Source: Cognatishimia activa (GTDB lineage Bacteria > Pseudomonadota > Alphaproteobacteria > Rhodobacterales > Rhodobacteraceae). Taken from it: a DNA stretch of 64,000 bases. The notes beneath the pieces were generated by a model, which did no database searches, had not been told where the DNA came from, and saw only the letters and a list, made by a program, of their open reading frames with translations. Position 1 is the stretch's first letter. Each line of letters opens with the position of its first letter. Positions 35,523-43,667 of the stretch are shown one piece after another. The position numbers were made by a program, and so were the translations under genes. The stretch spans positions 656,501 to 720,500 of the forward strand of contig NZ_CP096147.1 in NCBI RefSeq assembly GCF_026016445.1, in the 5' to 3' direction.

Positions 35523-38193
35523 TCTGAACGCATTGGTCGCCGTTTGTCTGATCTACGTGGCTTTTCTGTTTGGTGTCGCCTTTGCCGCGGAGCGGGCGAC
35601 ACTGCGCGGGAAGGGGGCGTGGCTGCAATTGCCACTGGTCTATACGCTGTCGCTTTCGGTCTATTGTACCGCTTGGACGTTTTACGGTGCCGTTGGTTAT
35701 GCGGCGCGATCTGGATTGGAATATCTGACCATCTATATCGGCCCGTCCCTTGTCTTGTTTGGTTGGTGGTGGTTCCTGCGCAAGCTGGTTCGGATTGGGC
35801 GCAGCCAGAGGATTACCTCTATCGCGGATATGATTTCCTCGCGTTACGGCAAGTCTAATATGCTGGCTGTAGGCGTCACAATCCTTGCCGTCATCGGCAC
35901 CACACCCTACATCGCATTGCAGCTACAGTCTGTAACCACAAGTTTCGCTGTCTTCTCAGGTGCTCCCGGTGGGGCAAGTGACCTGTCAGCTACTGCGTTA
36001 TGGGTCGCTGGAGGCCTAGCAGTTTTCACGATTATTTTCGGAACGCGCAACTTGGATGCCAATGAACGCCACTATGGTGTTGTGATGGCGATTGCTGTGG
36101 AAGCTGTCGTCAAACTCTTTGCACTATTGGCTGTGGGTGTCTTCGTGGTCTGGGGAATCGCGGATGGTCCTTCCGATATTCTAGCGCGCATCGAAGCATC
36201 CAAGATTGCCAAATGGGAAATCCAAGGTGGACGCTGGGCGGGGCTGATATTCCTATCTGCGGCGGCTGTTCTATGCCTTCCACGCATGTTTCAGGTGATG
36301 GTCGTAGAAAACGAAAACGAGGATCACCTGCGCACGGCCAGCTGGGCTTTCCCGGCCTATTTGATGGTGATGAGTCTGTTTGTTGTGCCAATTGCGGTCG
36401 TTGGCCTCGACTTGATGCCTGCAGGATCAAACCCGGATATGTTTGTTCTGACGTTGCCTTTGGCCACCGGCAACGAAGGACTTGCTATGCTGTCCTTCTT
36501 GGGGGGCTTTAGCTCTGCAACATCAATGGTCATCGTGGCTGCAATTGCACTCTCGACCATGGTTTCAAACCACATTGTGATGCCAATCTGGCTCTCGCTG
36601 TCCGGTGGCGTGCGCGCGAGCATTTCCGGTGACGTGCGTGGAGTCGTGCTTTTGTCGCGTCGCGTATCAATCGCGGTGATCCTGCTGCTTGGCTATATTT
36701 ACTACCGGTTCTCCGGTGGTGGTACTGCGCTCGCCTCCATCGGTTTGATCTCATTCGCCGGGGTTGCGCAGTTCCTTCCGGTACTTGTTGGCGGTGTGTT
36801 CTGGCGAGGGGCAACTCGCGTTGGTGCGCTTGTCGGGTTGACGGTTGGCTTTGTGCTCTGGGCCTATTGCTTGTTGCTGCCGAGCTTTGGTGACAGTGTT
36901 CTCCTCCCGCTGTCTGTGATGGAATCCGGTCCGTTAGGCATTGGGTGGTTGAAACCGCAGGCGCTCTTTGGAATCAGCGGGTTAGATCCGCTTATTCATG
37001 CGATTTTCTGGTCAATTTCTTTGAATGCGCTGTCGTTTTTCCTGGTGTCTATGCTGGGGGTTCCATCACCATTGGAACGCCTTCAAGGTGCTCAGTTTGT
37101 AAATATCTTCGAGCATTCCTCGCGCGCGCCCAGCTGGACAGGTGGCGTTGCGAAGTCTGAAGACCTGATGATCATGGCGCAGCGTATTATGGGGGCACGC
37201 GAAGCCCAAACCCTCTTTGAGCGGGAAGCGACACAGCAGGGTTTGACCGGGGTGTTGCCTGAGCCAAACTCTGATTTCCTTCAGGTCTTGGAGCGTGAAT
37301 TATCGGGCTCTGTCGGGGCGGCGACGGCCCATGCGATGATTGGGCAAATTGTCGGCGGCGCATCTGTTTCGGTGCAAGACCTGATGGCTGTGGCAAATGA
37401 AACCGCACAGATCATGGAGTATTCCAATCAGCTTGAAGTGAAGTCGGAAGAGCTAGAACGCACTGCCCGACAGCTACGACGGGCAAATGACAAGTTGCTG
37501 CTGGTCTCAGAACAGAAAGATGAATTCCTAAGCCAGGTCAGCCATGAGCTGCGTACGCCAATGACCTCAGTCCGGGCGTTTTCGGAAATCCTGAGAGATA
37601 GCGAGCGTCTGAGTGCGAGTGAAAAGCGAAAATATGGTGGGATCATTCACGACGAGGCGGTGCGTCTCACACGGCTCTTAGATGATCTGCTTGATCTAAA
37701 TGTTCTGGAAAACGGTGGCGTCTCGCTCAATACCCAGCGCGCGCGCCTGGATACCTTGCTTGATCACGCCATTAAAACAGCGGTTAGCGGGGCCGAAACC
37801 GTGCTGCGGGTTGAGAAGGCCAATGCTGCTCATGTGGAACTTGAAACCGATGTGGATCGTCTTAGTCAGGTGTTCATCAATGTGATCCGAAATGCGCAGA
37901 AATACTGCGATGCGAAAGAGCCGATCCTGACCATCACGGTCACCGAAGAAGACGAGCGCGTGTTAATTGATTTTGCTGACAATGGCACCGGCATCGAAGA
38001 AGCATCACAGGAACTGATCTTTGAAAAATTCGCGCGAGTGAATCAGCAAAAAGCAGGAGGCGCCGGGCTTGGTCTCGCGATTTGTCGAGAGATCATGCAG
38101 CGCCTCGGTGGTGAGATCAGTTATCTGCCAGGGCAGGGTGGCGCGGCGTTCCGCGTCACCATTCCGCAAAGGCTACGTCAGGCGGCACAGTAG
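35515..38193 (+). CDS. SSS-family symporter / histidine kinase fusion (CrbS-like)
   Basis: An 892-residue sensor. Residues 1 to about 520 form an SLC5/PutP-type sodium:solute symporter with about 13 helices (ITSIADMISSRYGKSN, FLGGFSSATSMVIVA). A linker with a coiled coil (EVKSEELERTARQLRRANDKL) leads to HisKA with His677 in SHELRTPMTSVRAF, an N-box VIRNAQKYC, a G1 box DNGTGIEE and a G2 box GAGLGLAICRE. This is the CrbS architecture, which in Vibrio and Pseudomonas controls acs in response to acetate. The neighbouring acs operon makes the same stimulus plausible here, but the paired receiver lacks a DNA-binding domain. Confidence 0.92.
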   Translation: MGSLNALVAVCLIYVAFLFGVAFAAERATLRGKGAWLQLPLVYTLSLSVYCTAWTFYGAVGYAARSGLEYLTIYIGPSLVLFGWWWFLRKLVRIGRSQRITSIADMISSRYGKSNMLAVGVTILAVIGTTPYIALQLQSVTTSFAVFSGAPGGASDLSATALWVAGGLAVFTIIFGTRNLDANERHYGVVMAIAVEAVVKLFALLAVGVFVVWGIADGPSDILARIEASKIAKWEIQGGRWAGLIFLSAAAVLCLPRMFQVMVVENENEDHLRTASWAFPAYLMVMSLFVVPIAVVGLDLMPAGSNPDMFVLTLPLATGNEGLAMLSFLGGFSSATSMVIVAAIALSTMVSNHIVMPIWLSLSGGVRASISGDVRGVVLLSRRVSIAVILLLGYIYYRFSGGGTALASIGLISFAGVAQFLPVLVGGVFWRGATRVGALVGLTVGFVLWAYCLLLPSFGDSVLLPLSVMESGPLGIGWLKPQALFGISGLDPLIHAIFWSISLNALSFFLVSMLGVPSPLERLQGAQFVNIFEHSSRAPSWTGGVAKSEDLMIMAQRIMGAREAQTLFEREATQQGLTGVLPEPNSDFLQVLERELSGSVGAATAHAMIGQIVGGASVSVQDLMAVANETAQIMEYSNQLEVKSEELERTARQLRRANDKLLLVSEQKDEFLSQVSHELRTPMTSVRAFSEILRDSERLSASEKRKYGGIIHDEAVRLTRLLDDLLDLNVLENGGVSLNTQRARLDTLLDHAIKTAVSGAETVLRVEKANAAHVELETDVDRLSQVFINVIRNAQKYCDAKEPILTITVTEEDERVLIDFADNGTGIEEASQELIFEKFARVNQQKAGGAGLGLAICREIMQRLGGEISYLPGQGGAAFRVTIPQRLRQAAQ

Positions 38194-38205
38194 TCCGGTC
38201 AGGGA

Positions 38206-38631
38206 TCAGGACTGTGAAAGATACTCTAGCTGAGGGCGTAGGGCTTCCAGATGGTAGCCACCTGCCGCCGCCGCATTCAGCAGGGTGTCAGCGTCCAGAG
38301 TATCCGCGTGACCAAACATCCAAGCAACAGTCGAGCGCGTGCCAGAGGCACAATAGGCCAACACTTTGCCTTCCGCGCCTTCCAATGTCTGTCTTTGCAG
38401 CTGCAGTCGATCCGCCGTCATTGTTTCATGCGTCAGCGGATTGACAATGAAATCCAATCCCGCTGCCTTTGCGGCAGCTTCGATCACTGTCGCATGGTGC
38501 GATGGCGGGATTTCTACATCCGGGCGGTTGCAAATCACACAGGTATAGCCTGCGGCGACGATTTCCGGGATGTCTTCGGCAGCAATCTGCGGGGACACCG
38601 AGTAGCGTGGCGTGATTTCGCGAATATCCAT
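38206..38631 (-). CDS. TIGR01244/DUF442 sulfur-transferase-like protein
   Basis: A 141-residue protein-tyrosine-phosphatase/rhodanese-like domain with the active loop YCASGTRS, and VICNRPDVEIPPSHHATVIEAAAKAAG upstream. In several bacteria this DUF442 domain is fused to the metallo-beta-lactamase Blh; here the two domains are separate genes at opposite ends of one operon. It probably handles persulfide sulfur. It is the last gene of the operon and converges with the symporter-kinase gene. Confidence 0.85.
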   Translation of the reverse strand: MDIREITPRYSVSPQIAAEDIPEIVAAGYTCVICNRPDVEIPPSHHATVIEAAAKAAGLDFIVNPLTHETMTADRLQLQRQTLEGAEGKVLAYCASGTRSTVAWMFGHADTLDADTLLNAAAAGGYHLEALRPQLEYLSQS

Positions 38632-38640
38632 GGCGACTGC

Positions 38641-39075
38641 TTACTCTGCCGGAACCATACTGTCCAGACGCTCCCGAAACCGAGGTGCAAAGATCATCCC
38701 TGATATCATCGCAGCAAAGAACAGCCAGTGTGGCCAGCCCCCGTAGCTCAACGAGGCAATAGAGGGACCGGGGCACAGTCCGGCAAGTCCCCAACCCATG
38801 CCGAAAAGTGTTGATCCGATGATCAGGTTACGTCCTACTTTAGGATCAGGCTTTGCAGGGAAATCCCCGCCCAGAACCGGCTGTCTGTTGTTGGTGTAAC
38901 GCCATGCGAAAAACATTGGAATTATCGCGCCGCCCATGACGAAGGCGAGCGTGGGGTCCCATTGGCCGAACACATCTAGCCAGCCTTGAACTTTGTCGGT
39001 TTCCGTCATTCCGGAAATGAAGAGGCCGACACCAAAGAGGCCGCCTGCAAAAAGCGCATATAATTCGCGTTTCAT
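38641..39075 (-). CDS. pmpB: YeeE/YedE-type sulfur transporter half (PmpB-like)
   Basis: A 144-residue membrane protein with the YeeE/YedE signature GMGWGLAGLCPGPSIA, whose conserved Cys is thought to handle sulfur species, and FGVGLFISGMTETDKV near the start. The start MKRELYALFAGG is chosen; the longer frame overlaps the upstream gene. It begins one base after the stop of its partner half, and the two together make a full YeeE/YedE transporter. It sits in an operon with Blh and DUF442. Confidence 0.88.
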   Translation of the reverse strand: MKRELYALFAGGLFGVGLFISGMTETDKVQGWLDVFGQWDPTLAFVMGGAIIPMFFAWRYTNNRQPVLGGDFPAKPDPKVGRNLIIGSTLFGMGWGLAGLCPGPSIASLSYGGWPHWLFFAAMISGMIFAPRFRERLDSMVPAE

Positions 39076-39076
39076 A

Positions 39077-39502
39077 TCAGATGACCCCCAGAATATGACG
39101 AAACAGAACAACGGTGATGCCACCAGCGAGAATGTAAAAGACCGTCGCAACAATCCCGCGTAAGTTTAATCGCGAGATTCCGCAAACCCCGTGGCCCGAG
39201 GTGCAGCCATTGGCGATGCGTGTGCCGACACCCACTAACAGACCTGCAACAACCAAGACGAGCACGTTTGTGGTTGCTTGGGTTTCTATACCTCCGCGGA
39301 ACATTACAATGAGGGCAGGGGCAATGAATACGCCTGCAAGGAAAAAGAGGCGCTCTCGAAAACTGTCGCGTCCCGAACCATCCACGAGACCCCCTAAGAT
39401 ACCGGAGGCGCCCATAATCTTTCCGTTGATCAGCAGATAGGCAGCTGCGCCCAGGCCGATGATCGCGCCACCGACGAGGCCCATGATCCAGTCCATTTGC
39501 AT
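39077..39502 (-). CDS. pmpA: YeeE/YedE-type sulfur transporter half (PmpA-like)
   Basis: A 141-residue membrane protein with four to five helices and the family motif [16 protein letters not shown], including paired cysteines. The start is [12 protein letters not shown]. It is a split YeeE/YedE half paired with the next gene; such pairs move thiosulfate, sulfide or other sulfur compounds. It starts ten bases after the Blh stop. Confidence 0.88.
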   Translation of the reverse strand: MQMDWIMGLVGGAIIGLGAAAYLLINGKIMGASGILGGLVDGSGRDSFRERLFFLAGVFIAPALIVMFRGGIETQATTNVLVLVVAGLLVGVGTRIANGCTSGHGVCGISRLNLRGIVATVFYILAGGITVVLFRHILGVI

Positions 39503-39512
39503 CTTATATCCT

Positions 39513-40376
39513 TCAGAGTTTGTTGACGGGAACCTTGAGGAAGACATCACCGTCTTCGTCTGGTTCCGGCATATTGCCTGCCCGCATGTTCACTTGCAGC
39601 GAGGGAATAATGAGTTTGGGTTTAGAAAGCGTCGCATCGCGGCTGTCGCGCATTTCGACAAAACTGTCTTTGGAAGCACCCTGACCGATGTGCACGTTTG
39701 ATGCTTTCTCTTCTGCGACCGTGGTTTCCCAGGCAAATTTGTCTCGTCCTGGCGCTTTGTAGTCGTGCCCCACAAAGATGCGCGTTTCATCCGGCAGGGT
39801 CAGAATTTTCTGGATGGAGTTATAAAGCTCTTCTGAAGAGCCCCCAGGGAAGTCGCATCGCGCAGTTCCAAAATCAGGCATGAAGAGCGTGTCGCCGACA
39901 AAGGCGGCATCTCCTATTACATAGGTCAAGCAGGCCGGTGTGTGGCCCGGTGTATGCATCACATCACAGCGCATCTGTCCGATCATGAAGACATCGCCTT
40001 CCTGAAAAAGCTGATCAAACTGGCTGCCGTCTCGTTGGAATTCTGTACCTTCATTGAAGATTTTACCGAAGGTGTCTTGGACGACGGTGATCCGATCCCC
40101 AATGCCTATTTTCCCCCCGACTTTTTGCTGGATGTAGGGGGCAGCAGAGAGATGATCGGCATGCACATGGGTTTCTAGCAGCCACTCCACTTTCAATTCG
40201 CGAGAGCGCACGAATTCGATCACATCGTCTGCTGATTTTGTGTTCGTATGGCCGGACGCGAAATCGAAATCCAGCACGCTGTCAACGATGGCGCAGGAGG
40301 ATCCGTCTGGATCAACAACCACGTAAGACACCGTGTTTGTATCAGTGTCAAAAAATCCTGTGACGTCTGGTTTCAT
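39513..40376 (-). CDS. blh: Blh-type metallo-beta-lactamase, persulfide dioxygenase-like
   Basis: A 287-residue MBL-fold hydrolase with metal motif ETHVHADHLSAAPYI, a further His in MHTPGHTPACLTYV, then GDTLFMPDFGTARCDFPGG and FVGHDYK. It is most like ETHE1/Blh persulfide dioxygenases, which oxidise glutathione persulfide to sulfite in sulfide detoxification. The BigR/SqrR regulons of Xylella, Agrobacterium and Rhodobacter contain this gene. It lacks the fused DUF442 domain, which is encoded at the end of the operon. A 24-bp palindrome lies 22 bp upstream of its start. Confidence 0.9.
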   Translation of the reverse strand: MKPDVTGFFDTDTNTVSYVVVDPDGSSCAIVDSVLDFDFASGHTNTKSADDVIEFVRSRELKVEWLLETHVHADHLSAAPYIQQKVGGKIGIGDRITVVQDTFGKIFNEGTEFQRDGSQFDQLFQEGDVFMIGQMRCDVMHTPGHTPACLTYVIGDAAFVGDTLFMPDFGTARCDFPGGSSEELYNSIQKILTLPDETRIFVGHDYKAPGRDKFAWETTVAEEKASNVHIGQGASKDSFVEMRDSRDATLSKPKLIIPSLQVNMRAGNMPEPDEDGDVFLKVPVNKL

Positions 40377-40679
40377 GGGCTTGCTCCTTTCGAGATTACA
40401 TATTTCATAAATGGAATATGTTCAAGGATTGTGTTTTGATACAGGTCAAAGAATGATCATTCCCTTCTCGATATTAAGCATTTGAAGGAGAAAACGCTCC
40501 GAAATATTTGGGCGCACTTGTCTGCCATCCGGATTCGCGCTGTAGTTTTCGGTATCAACCAAATGCAAAGCAGCGGTCATCGATGGGCCGAAGGATCGGT
40601 TTCTTGAAACTGAAATATTTGCGCTTTAAAGGGGGCGGAAACTTCATGCTTTGGTTGAATAATGCTTAAGGGAGAGAAG
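40377..40679. other. 303-bp gene-free divergent control region
   Basis: The space between the blh operon and the small gene at 40680. It holds the palindrome at 40398-40421 and AT-rich promoter-like sequence. I see no open frame with coding character and no RNA gene. No sulfide-responsive ArsR-type regulator (BigR/SqrR) is encoded here or beside the operon. Confidence 0.6.
40398..40421. promoter_or_regulatory. palindromic operator upstream of sulfur operon
   Basis: Arms ACATATT (40398-40404) and AATATGT (40415-40421) match perfectly. An inner CA/TG pair (40406-40407 with 40412-40413) also matches, giving an AT-rich 24-bp palindrome just before blh. The position and AT-rich character fit BigR/SqrR-type repressor sites, but the regulator gene is not in the window. 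Confidence 0.65.
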
Positions 40680-40895
40680 ATGGATATCAAAGAACTTGTT
40701 GAGCGTGCTCAGGAAATTGCAACAAAGATTTCAGATACCTCTGGTGATGAAAGGTTCGCATTGCACGACCAGTTACATCGCACCCTAGAGTTGATTAAAC
40801 TCCGTGGGGGTAAAGTTCCCAGCACATTACATCGTCTGGATTTGGATCTGGTGGATGAAGCAGTTGAAGCTGCTTTTGACAACGTGCCTGTCTAA
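40680..40895 (+). CDS. small hypothetical protein
   Basis: A 71-residue soluble acidic helical protein starting MDIKELVERAQEIATKIS, with LHDQLHRTLELIKLRGGKVP in the middle. I recognise no family or function. GGGAGAG five bases upstream clearly marks the ATG. It lies alone between the sulfur operon (divergent) and the hydratase-dehydrogenase fusion downstream. Confidence 0.7.
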   Translation: MDIKELVERAQEIATKISDTSGDERFALHDQLHRTLELIKLRGGKVPSTLHRLDLDLVDEAVEAAFDNVPV

Positions 40896-40974
40896 AACCC
40901 AGCAAGCCTTGCCAGATGCCCCCTGCTTCGTTGTAGAGTTAAGTCATTGATTAAACGGTAGGGTAGGCTCGTTG

Positions 40975-43032
40975 GTGGCTTTATTACGAAGTGAAACGCA
41001 GGGATCGGTCTGCCATATTGAAATGAATGACGGGCGCGATAATCGGTTATCGCGCCTGATGTGTTTTGAACTGTCCAAATCGTTACAAACCGCATTTGAA
41101 GACAAGACGGTCAAGATCGTTCTGTTAACAGGAGCAGGATCATATTTTTCAGCAGGATATGACCTGTCCAGTCTTTCAAGTGATGCGGATCAAATCGCAC
41201 TTTTCCATCTAATAGATTTGCTGACAGATGCGCCTAAACCCGTGATTGCAGGTATTCAGGGCGATGCCTTTGGAGCGGGATTTGAAGTCGCGCTTTTATG
41301 CTCCTTCCGACTGGCCGCATCCGGCGTTTCATTTGGTTTCCCTGATATCTCGCACGGTTTGATGCCCGGCGCAGGTGCAACACAGACATTGCCTCGCATT
41401 TTGGGGGCAGGGGCAAGCTTGGATTTGCTTTTGGACGGGCTACCGGTCAAATCCTCTGAACTAGGCCCTGTAGTTGACGCCGAGATTAAAGGCGACTTCA
41501 AATCCGGCGCGAAGAGATTTGCGGTATCATTGGCAGAAGAAAATATTGGCCCGTTGTCGATCGCGTCACGCGATGAAGGCCTCGCGGACCCGGTCGCTTT
41601 TCAAAGTGCCTTGGTGGACGCACGCGCTGAAAGAGCAAATGATCCAATCTCTGAATCCATCATAAATGCAGTCGAAACGGCTTTATTGCTTCAGTTTTCG
41701 TCCGGCATCGATGTCGAACGAGAGCTTTTCAAAATCGCAGAGGCGCGTCCGAAGGCTCGTGCAAAACGTCACCTGAGTTTTCAACGCTGGCGTTTAAAGG
41801 AAGATATCCGCGCCCAAATCACTCCGATAACTCAGCTTGGCCGTATCGCTGTAGTTGGGGATGGTGAGCTTGCGCAAAACTGTGTCTCACGATTGCTTTT
41901 ATCAGGCCGTTCGGTGACTGCTGTGCTGGGGGACACTCTCGCAACTGATGATTTTCGATTTGAGGTTCTTGATGTTGCGCGGCAGGTGGCAAGCACGCAG
42001 GAAAGCGATATCTTTCATGAGGCTGGTTTGTCCGATCAACTTACAATCAGCTCTGAGCTTGCGGATTGCGCGACAGCTGATTTGGTTCTGGATGCCAGTG
42101 AAGAGGAACGTGCTGGTCTCTTGGCGCGTGCGCTGCAGCTAGGGGATATTTTACCCGGGCACGTTGTGTTTACAGTGGCGTCTCAGGAGCTGGGAATTGA
42201 GCCGGTCGAGTTGGCATTTGGGCGACCAGCGCAGTTTAGCAAAGTGTGGCTGGAACCGGATCTTTATCAAGAAAGCGCTGTCTATTCCTTATCGGGTGAA
42301 AATCATTCTGGCACCCGTGCATTGGTGCTGACTTTGCTGAATACCTTCGGGTTGAATGGTATCGAGACCAAACAAGAAGCGGGTTTCGTGTCAATTTCCA
42401 TGTGGCTCACCCTTCTGCAGGCTGCTGAAACACTTTGCCTGAGCGGAACGCCTGTTTCCGCCATTGATGCGGCCCTATCGGAGAAAGGTTTCGGAGATGG
42501 ACCCTTCCGAATGGCTGAAGAGCTTGGACTTGAAGTCATTACGCAGCTTGCGTCTGATGTTTCTGGTTTCAAAGGAGATTTGAAAATCACGCGCGCACTC
42601 GCGGATCAGGAGCGCTCAGAAGACAGCGCGGAAGTTGGATTTTATCTCTCCGAAGATGGGCGCCAAGGATTACCTAATCCGATTGCCACACGTGTCATTC
42701 AATCGTTGAGAGAAGACCGAGGCGCAAAAGCAGAGGCCTTGGAAATCCAACAGTATTGTTTGGCGGTGCTGGCAAACAAAGCTGCCACGATGCTTGCTGA
42801 AGAGGACATCCGATGTGCAGGTGAGCTAGACGTGATATTGACCGAAGAACTCGGACTTTCAGTAGATCTTGGCGGCCCATTGCATGCCGCTGACCAAGAA
42901 GGTTTGCTGCATCTTCGATACCTTTTGACAGGTGAAGATGGCAAAGAAACGCCCAGTGAGGCTTTGCTTGATATGATCAAAAACGGGTTAAGCTTCAGCG
43001 CGCTAAACGCAGAAGTTCAACGGTTCAGCTGA
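40975..43032 (+). CDS. degenerate enoyl-CoA hydratase / 3-hydroxyacyl-CoA dehydrogenase fusion
   Basis: A protein of about 685 residues laid out like a FadB/FadJ multifunctional beta-oxidation enzyme. The hydratase domain (1 to about 190) keeps Glu104 (AGFEVALLC), but the second catalytic glutamate is Asp124 (GFPDISHGLMPGAGATQ). The dehydrogenase part has a weakened NAD motif (VGDGELAQN, near 294-302) and lacks the HFFNP-type catalytic block, reading QELGIEPVELAFGRPA instead. It may be an inactive or altered relative. The start is GTG 40975 or the adjacent TTG 40972, with GGGTAGG upstream. Confidence 0.75.
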   Translation: MALLRSETQGSVCHIEMNDGRDNRLSRLMCFELSKSLQTAFEDKTVKIVLLTGAGSYFSAGYDLSSLSSDADQIALFHLIDLLTDAPKPVIAGIQGDAFGAGFEVALLCSFRLAASGVSFGFPDISHGLMPGAGATQTLPRILGAGASLDLLLDGLPVKSSELGPVVDAEIKGDFKSGAKRFAVSLAEENIGPLSIASRDEGLADPVAFQSALVDARAERANDPISESIINAVETALLLQFSSGIDVERELFKIAEARPKARAKRHLSFQRWRLKEDIRAQITPITQLGRIAVVGDGELAQNCVSRLLLSGRSVTAVLGDTLATDDFRFEVLDVARQVASTQESDIFHEAGLSDQLTISSELADCATADLVLDASEEERAGLLARALQLGDILPGHVVFTVASQELGIEPVELAFGRPAQFSKVWLEPDLYQESAVYSLSGENHSGTRALVLTLLNTFGLNGIETKQEAGFVSISMWLTLLQAAETLCLSGTPVSAIDAALSEKGFGDGPFRMAEELGLEVITQLASDVSGFKGDLKITRALADQERSEDSAEVGFYLSEDGRQGLPNPIATRVIQSLREDRGAKAEALEIQQYCLAVLANKAATMLAEEDIRCAGELDVILTEELGLSVDLGGPLHAADQEGLLHLRYLLTGEDGKETPSEALLDMIKNGLSFSALNAEVQRFS

Positions 43033-43240
43033 AGGAAATACCAACCATTACGGTCATTAGGCCTATCACGGATAGAAACAGCGACCCAAGGTTCAGAGGC
43101 ATAACTTTCTGAACCGCTGCGCGCAGCTCCTCGTCCGGTAGGTTTTGCTTTTTAAGACCCGCAACGCGCACGATTGACATGATCAAGCCCGCAAGACCGA
43201 CCAGCGAAATCGCAGTACCTATCCAAACCAGCCATTCCAT
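43025..43240 (-). CDS. small two-helix membrane protein
   Basis: A 71-residue protein with two membrane helices (WLVWIGTAISLVGLAGLIMSI and LNLGSLFLSVIGLMTVMVGI) separated by a charged loop (LKKQNLPDEELRAAVQK). The family is common in Rhodobacteraceae but of unknown role. The start MEWLVWIG is chosen because a GAAAGGATAGACGC stretch precedes it. Its 3' end overlaps the convergent hydratase-fusion gene by eight bases. Confidence 0.75.
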   Translation of the reverse strand: MEWLVWIGTAISLVGLAGLIMSIVRVAGLKKQNLPDEELRAAVQKVMPLNLGSLFLSVIGLMTVMVGISFS

Positions 43241-43373
43241 GCGTCTATCCTTTCGATCAGATTGCGGCCCCGCGTAATGGATTGCGCCTTTATTCGCAAG
43301 ACTGAATAGATTGCCAGTTGCGGCCCTCAAAGCTGCGCATTAGGGTGCGCGATTGAAGAAGACAGGAGTGAAC

Positions 43374-43634
43374 ATGTCCGAGAATACTGTTGAGGCAAGC
43401 TACCGCGTAACTGCTGACGAGCTGCGCCAGTTCATTGAACGTTTTGAGCGTTTGGAGCAGGAAAAGAAAGACATCATGGATCACCAGAAAGAGGTGATGG
43501 CCGAAGCCAAAGGCCGTGGCTATGACGTTAAAGTCATGCGCAAGATCATTGCGTTGCGCAAACGCGACCAGAACGACATCGCCGAAGAAGAGGCGGTTCT
43601 GGAAATGTATAAAGAAGCGCTTGGTATGAGCTAA
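43374..43634 (+). CDS. gapR: GapR family nucleoid-associated protein (DUF2312)
   Basis: An 86-residue all-helical protein: SYRVTADELRQFIERFERLEQEKKDI, VMAEAKGRGYDVKVMRKIIALRKRD, then NDIAEEEAVLEMYKEALG. This matches the alphaproteobacterial DUF2312 family, whose Caulobacter member GapR encircles overtwisted AT-rich DNA and stimulates gyrase/topoisomerase IV. The start MSENTVEA is chosen, with ACAGGAG upstream. It is followed by a strong terminator. Confidence 0.95.
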   Translation: MSENTVEASYRVTADELRQFIERFERLEQEKKDIMDHQKEVMAEAKGRGYDVKVMRKIIALRKRDQNDIAEEEAVLEMYKEALGMS

Positions 43635-43637
43635 AGA

Positions 43638-43666
43638 AAAACCCCGGTTTCGGCCGGGGTTTTCTT
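43638..43666. terminator. bidirectional terminator after gapR
   Basis: A perfect 10-bp stem AAAACCCCGG / CCGGGGTTTT with loop TTTCGG and flanking A and T runs. It serves gapR and the convergent gene ending at 43668. Confidence 0.92.
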
Positions 43667-43667
43667 C

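Noticed and set aside
35515..38193. Annotating the symporter-kinase as a proline transporter (PutP) or plain SSS symporter
   Set aside because: The C-terminal HisKA and HATPase boxes are complete (His677, G boxes), so it is a sensor of the CrbS type.
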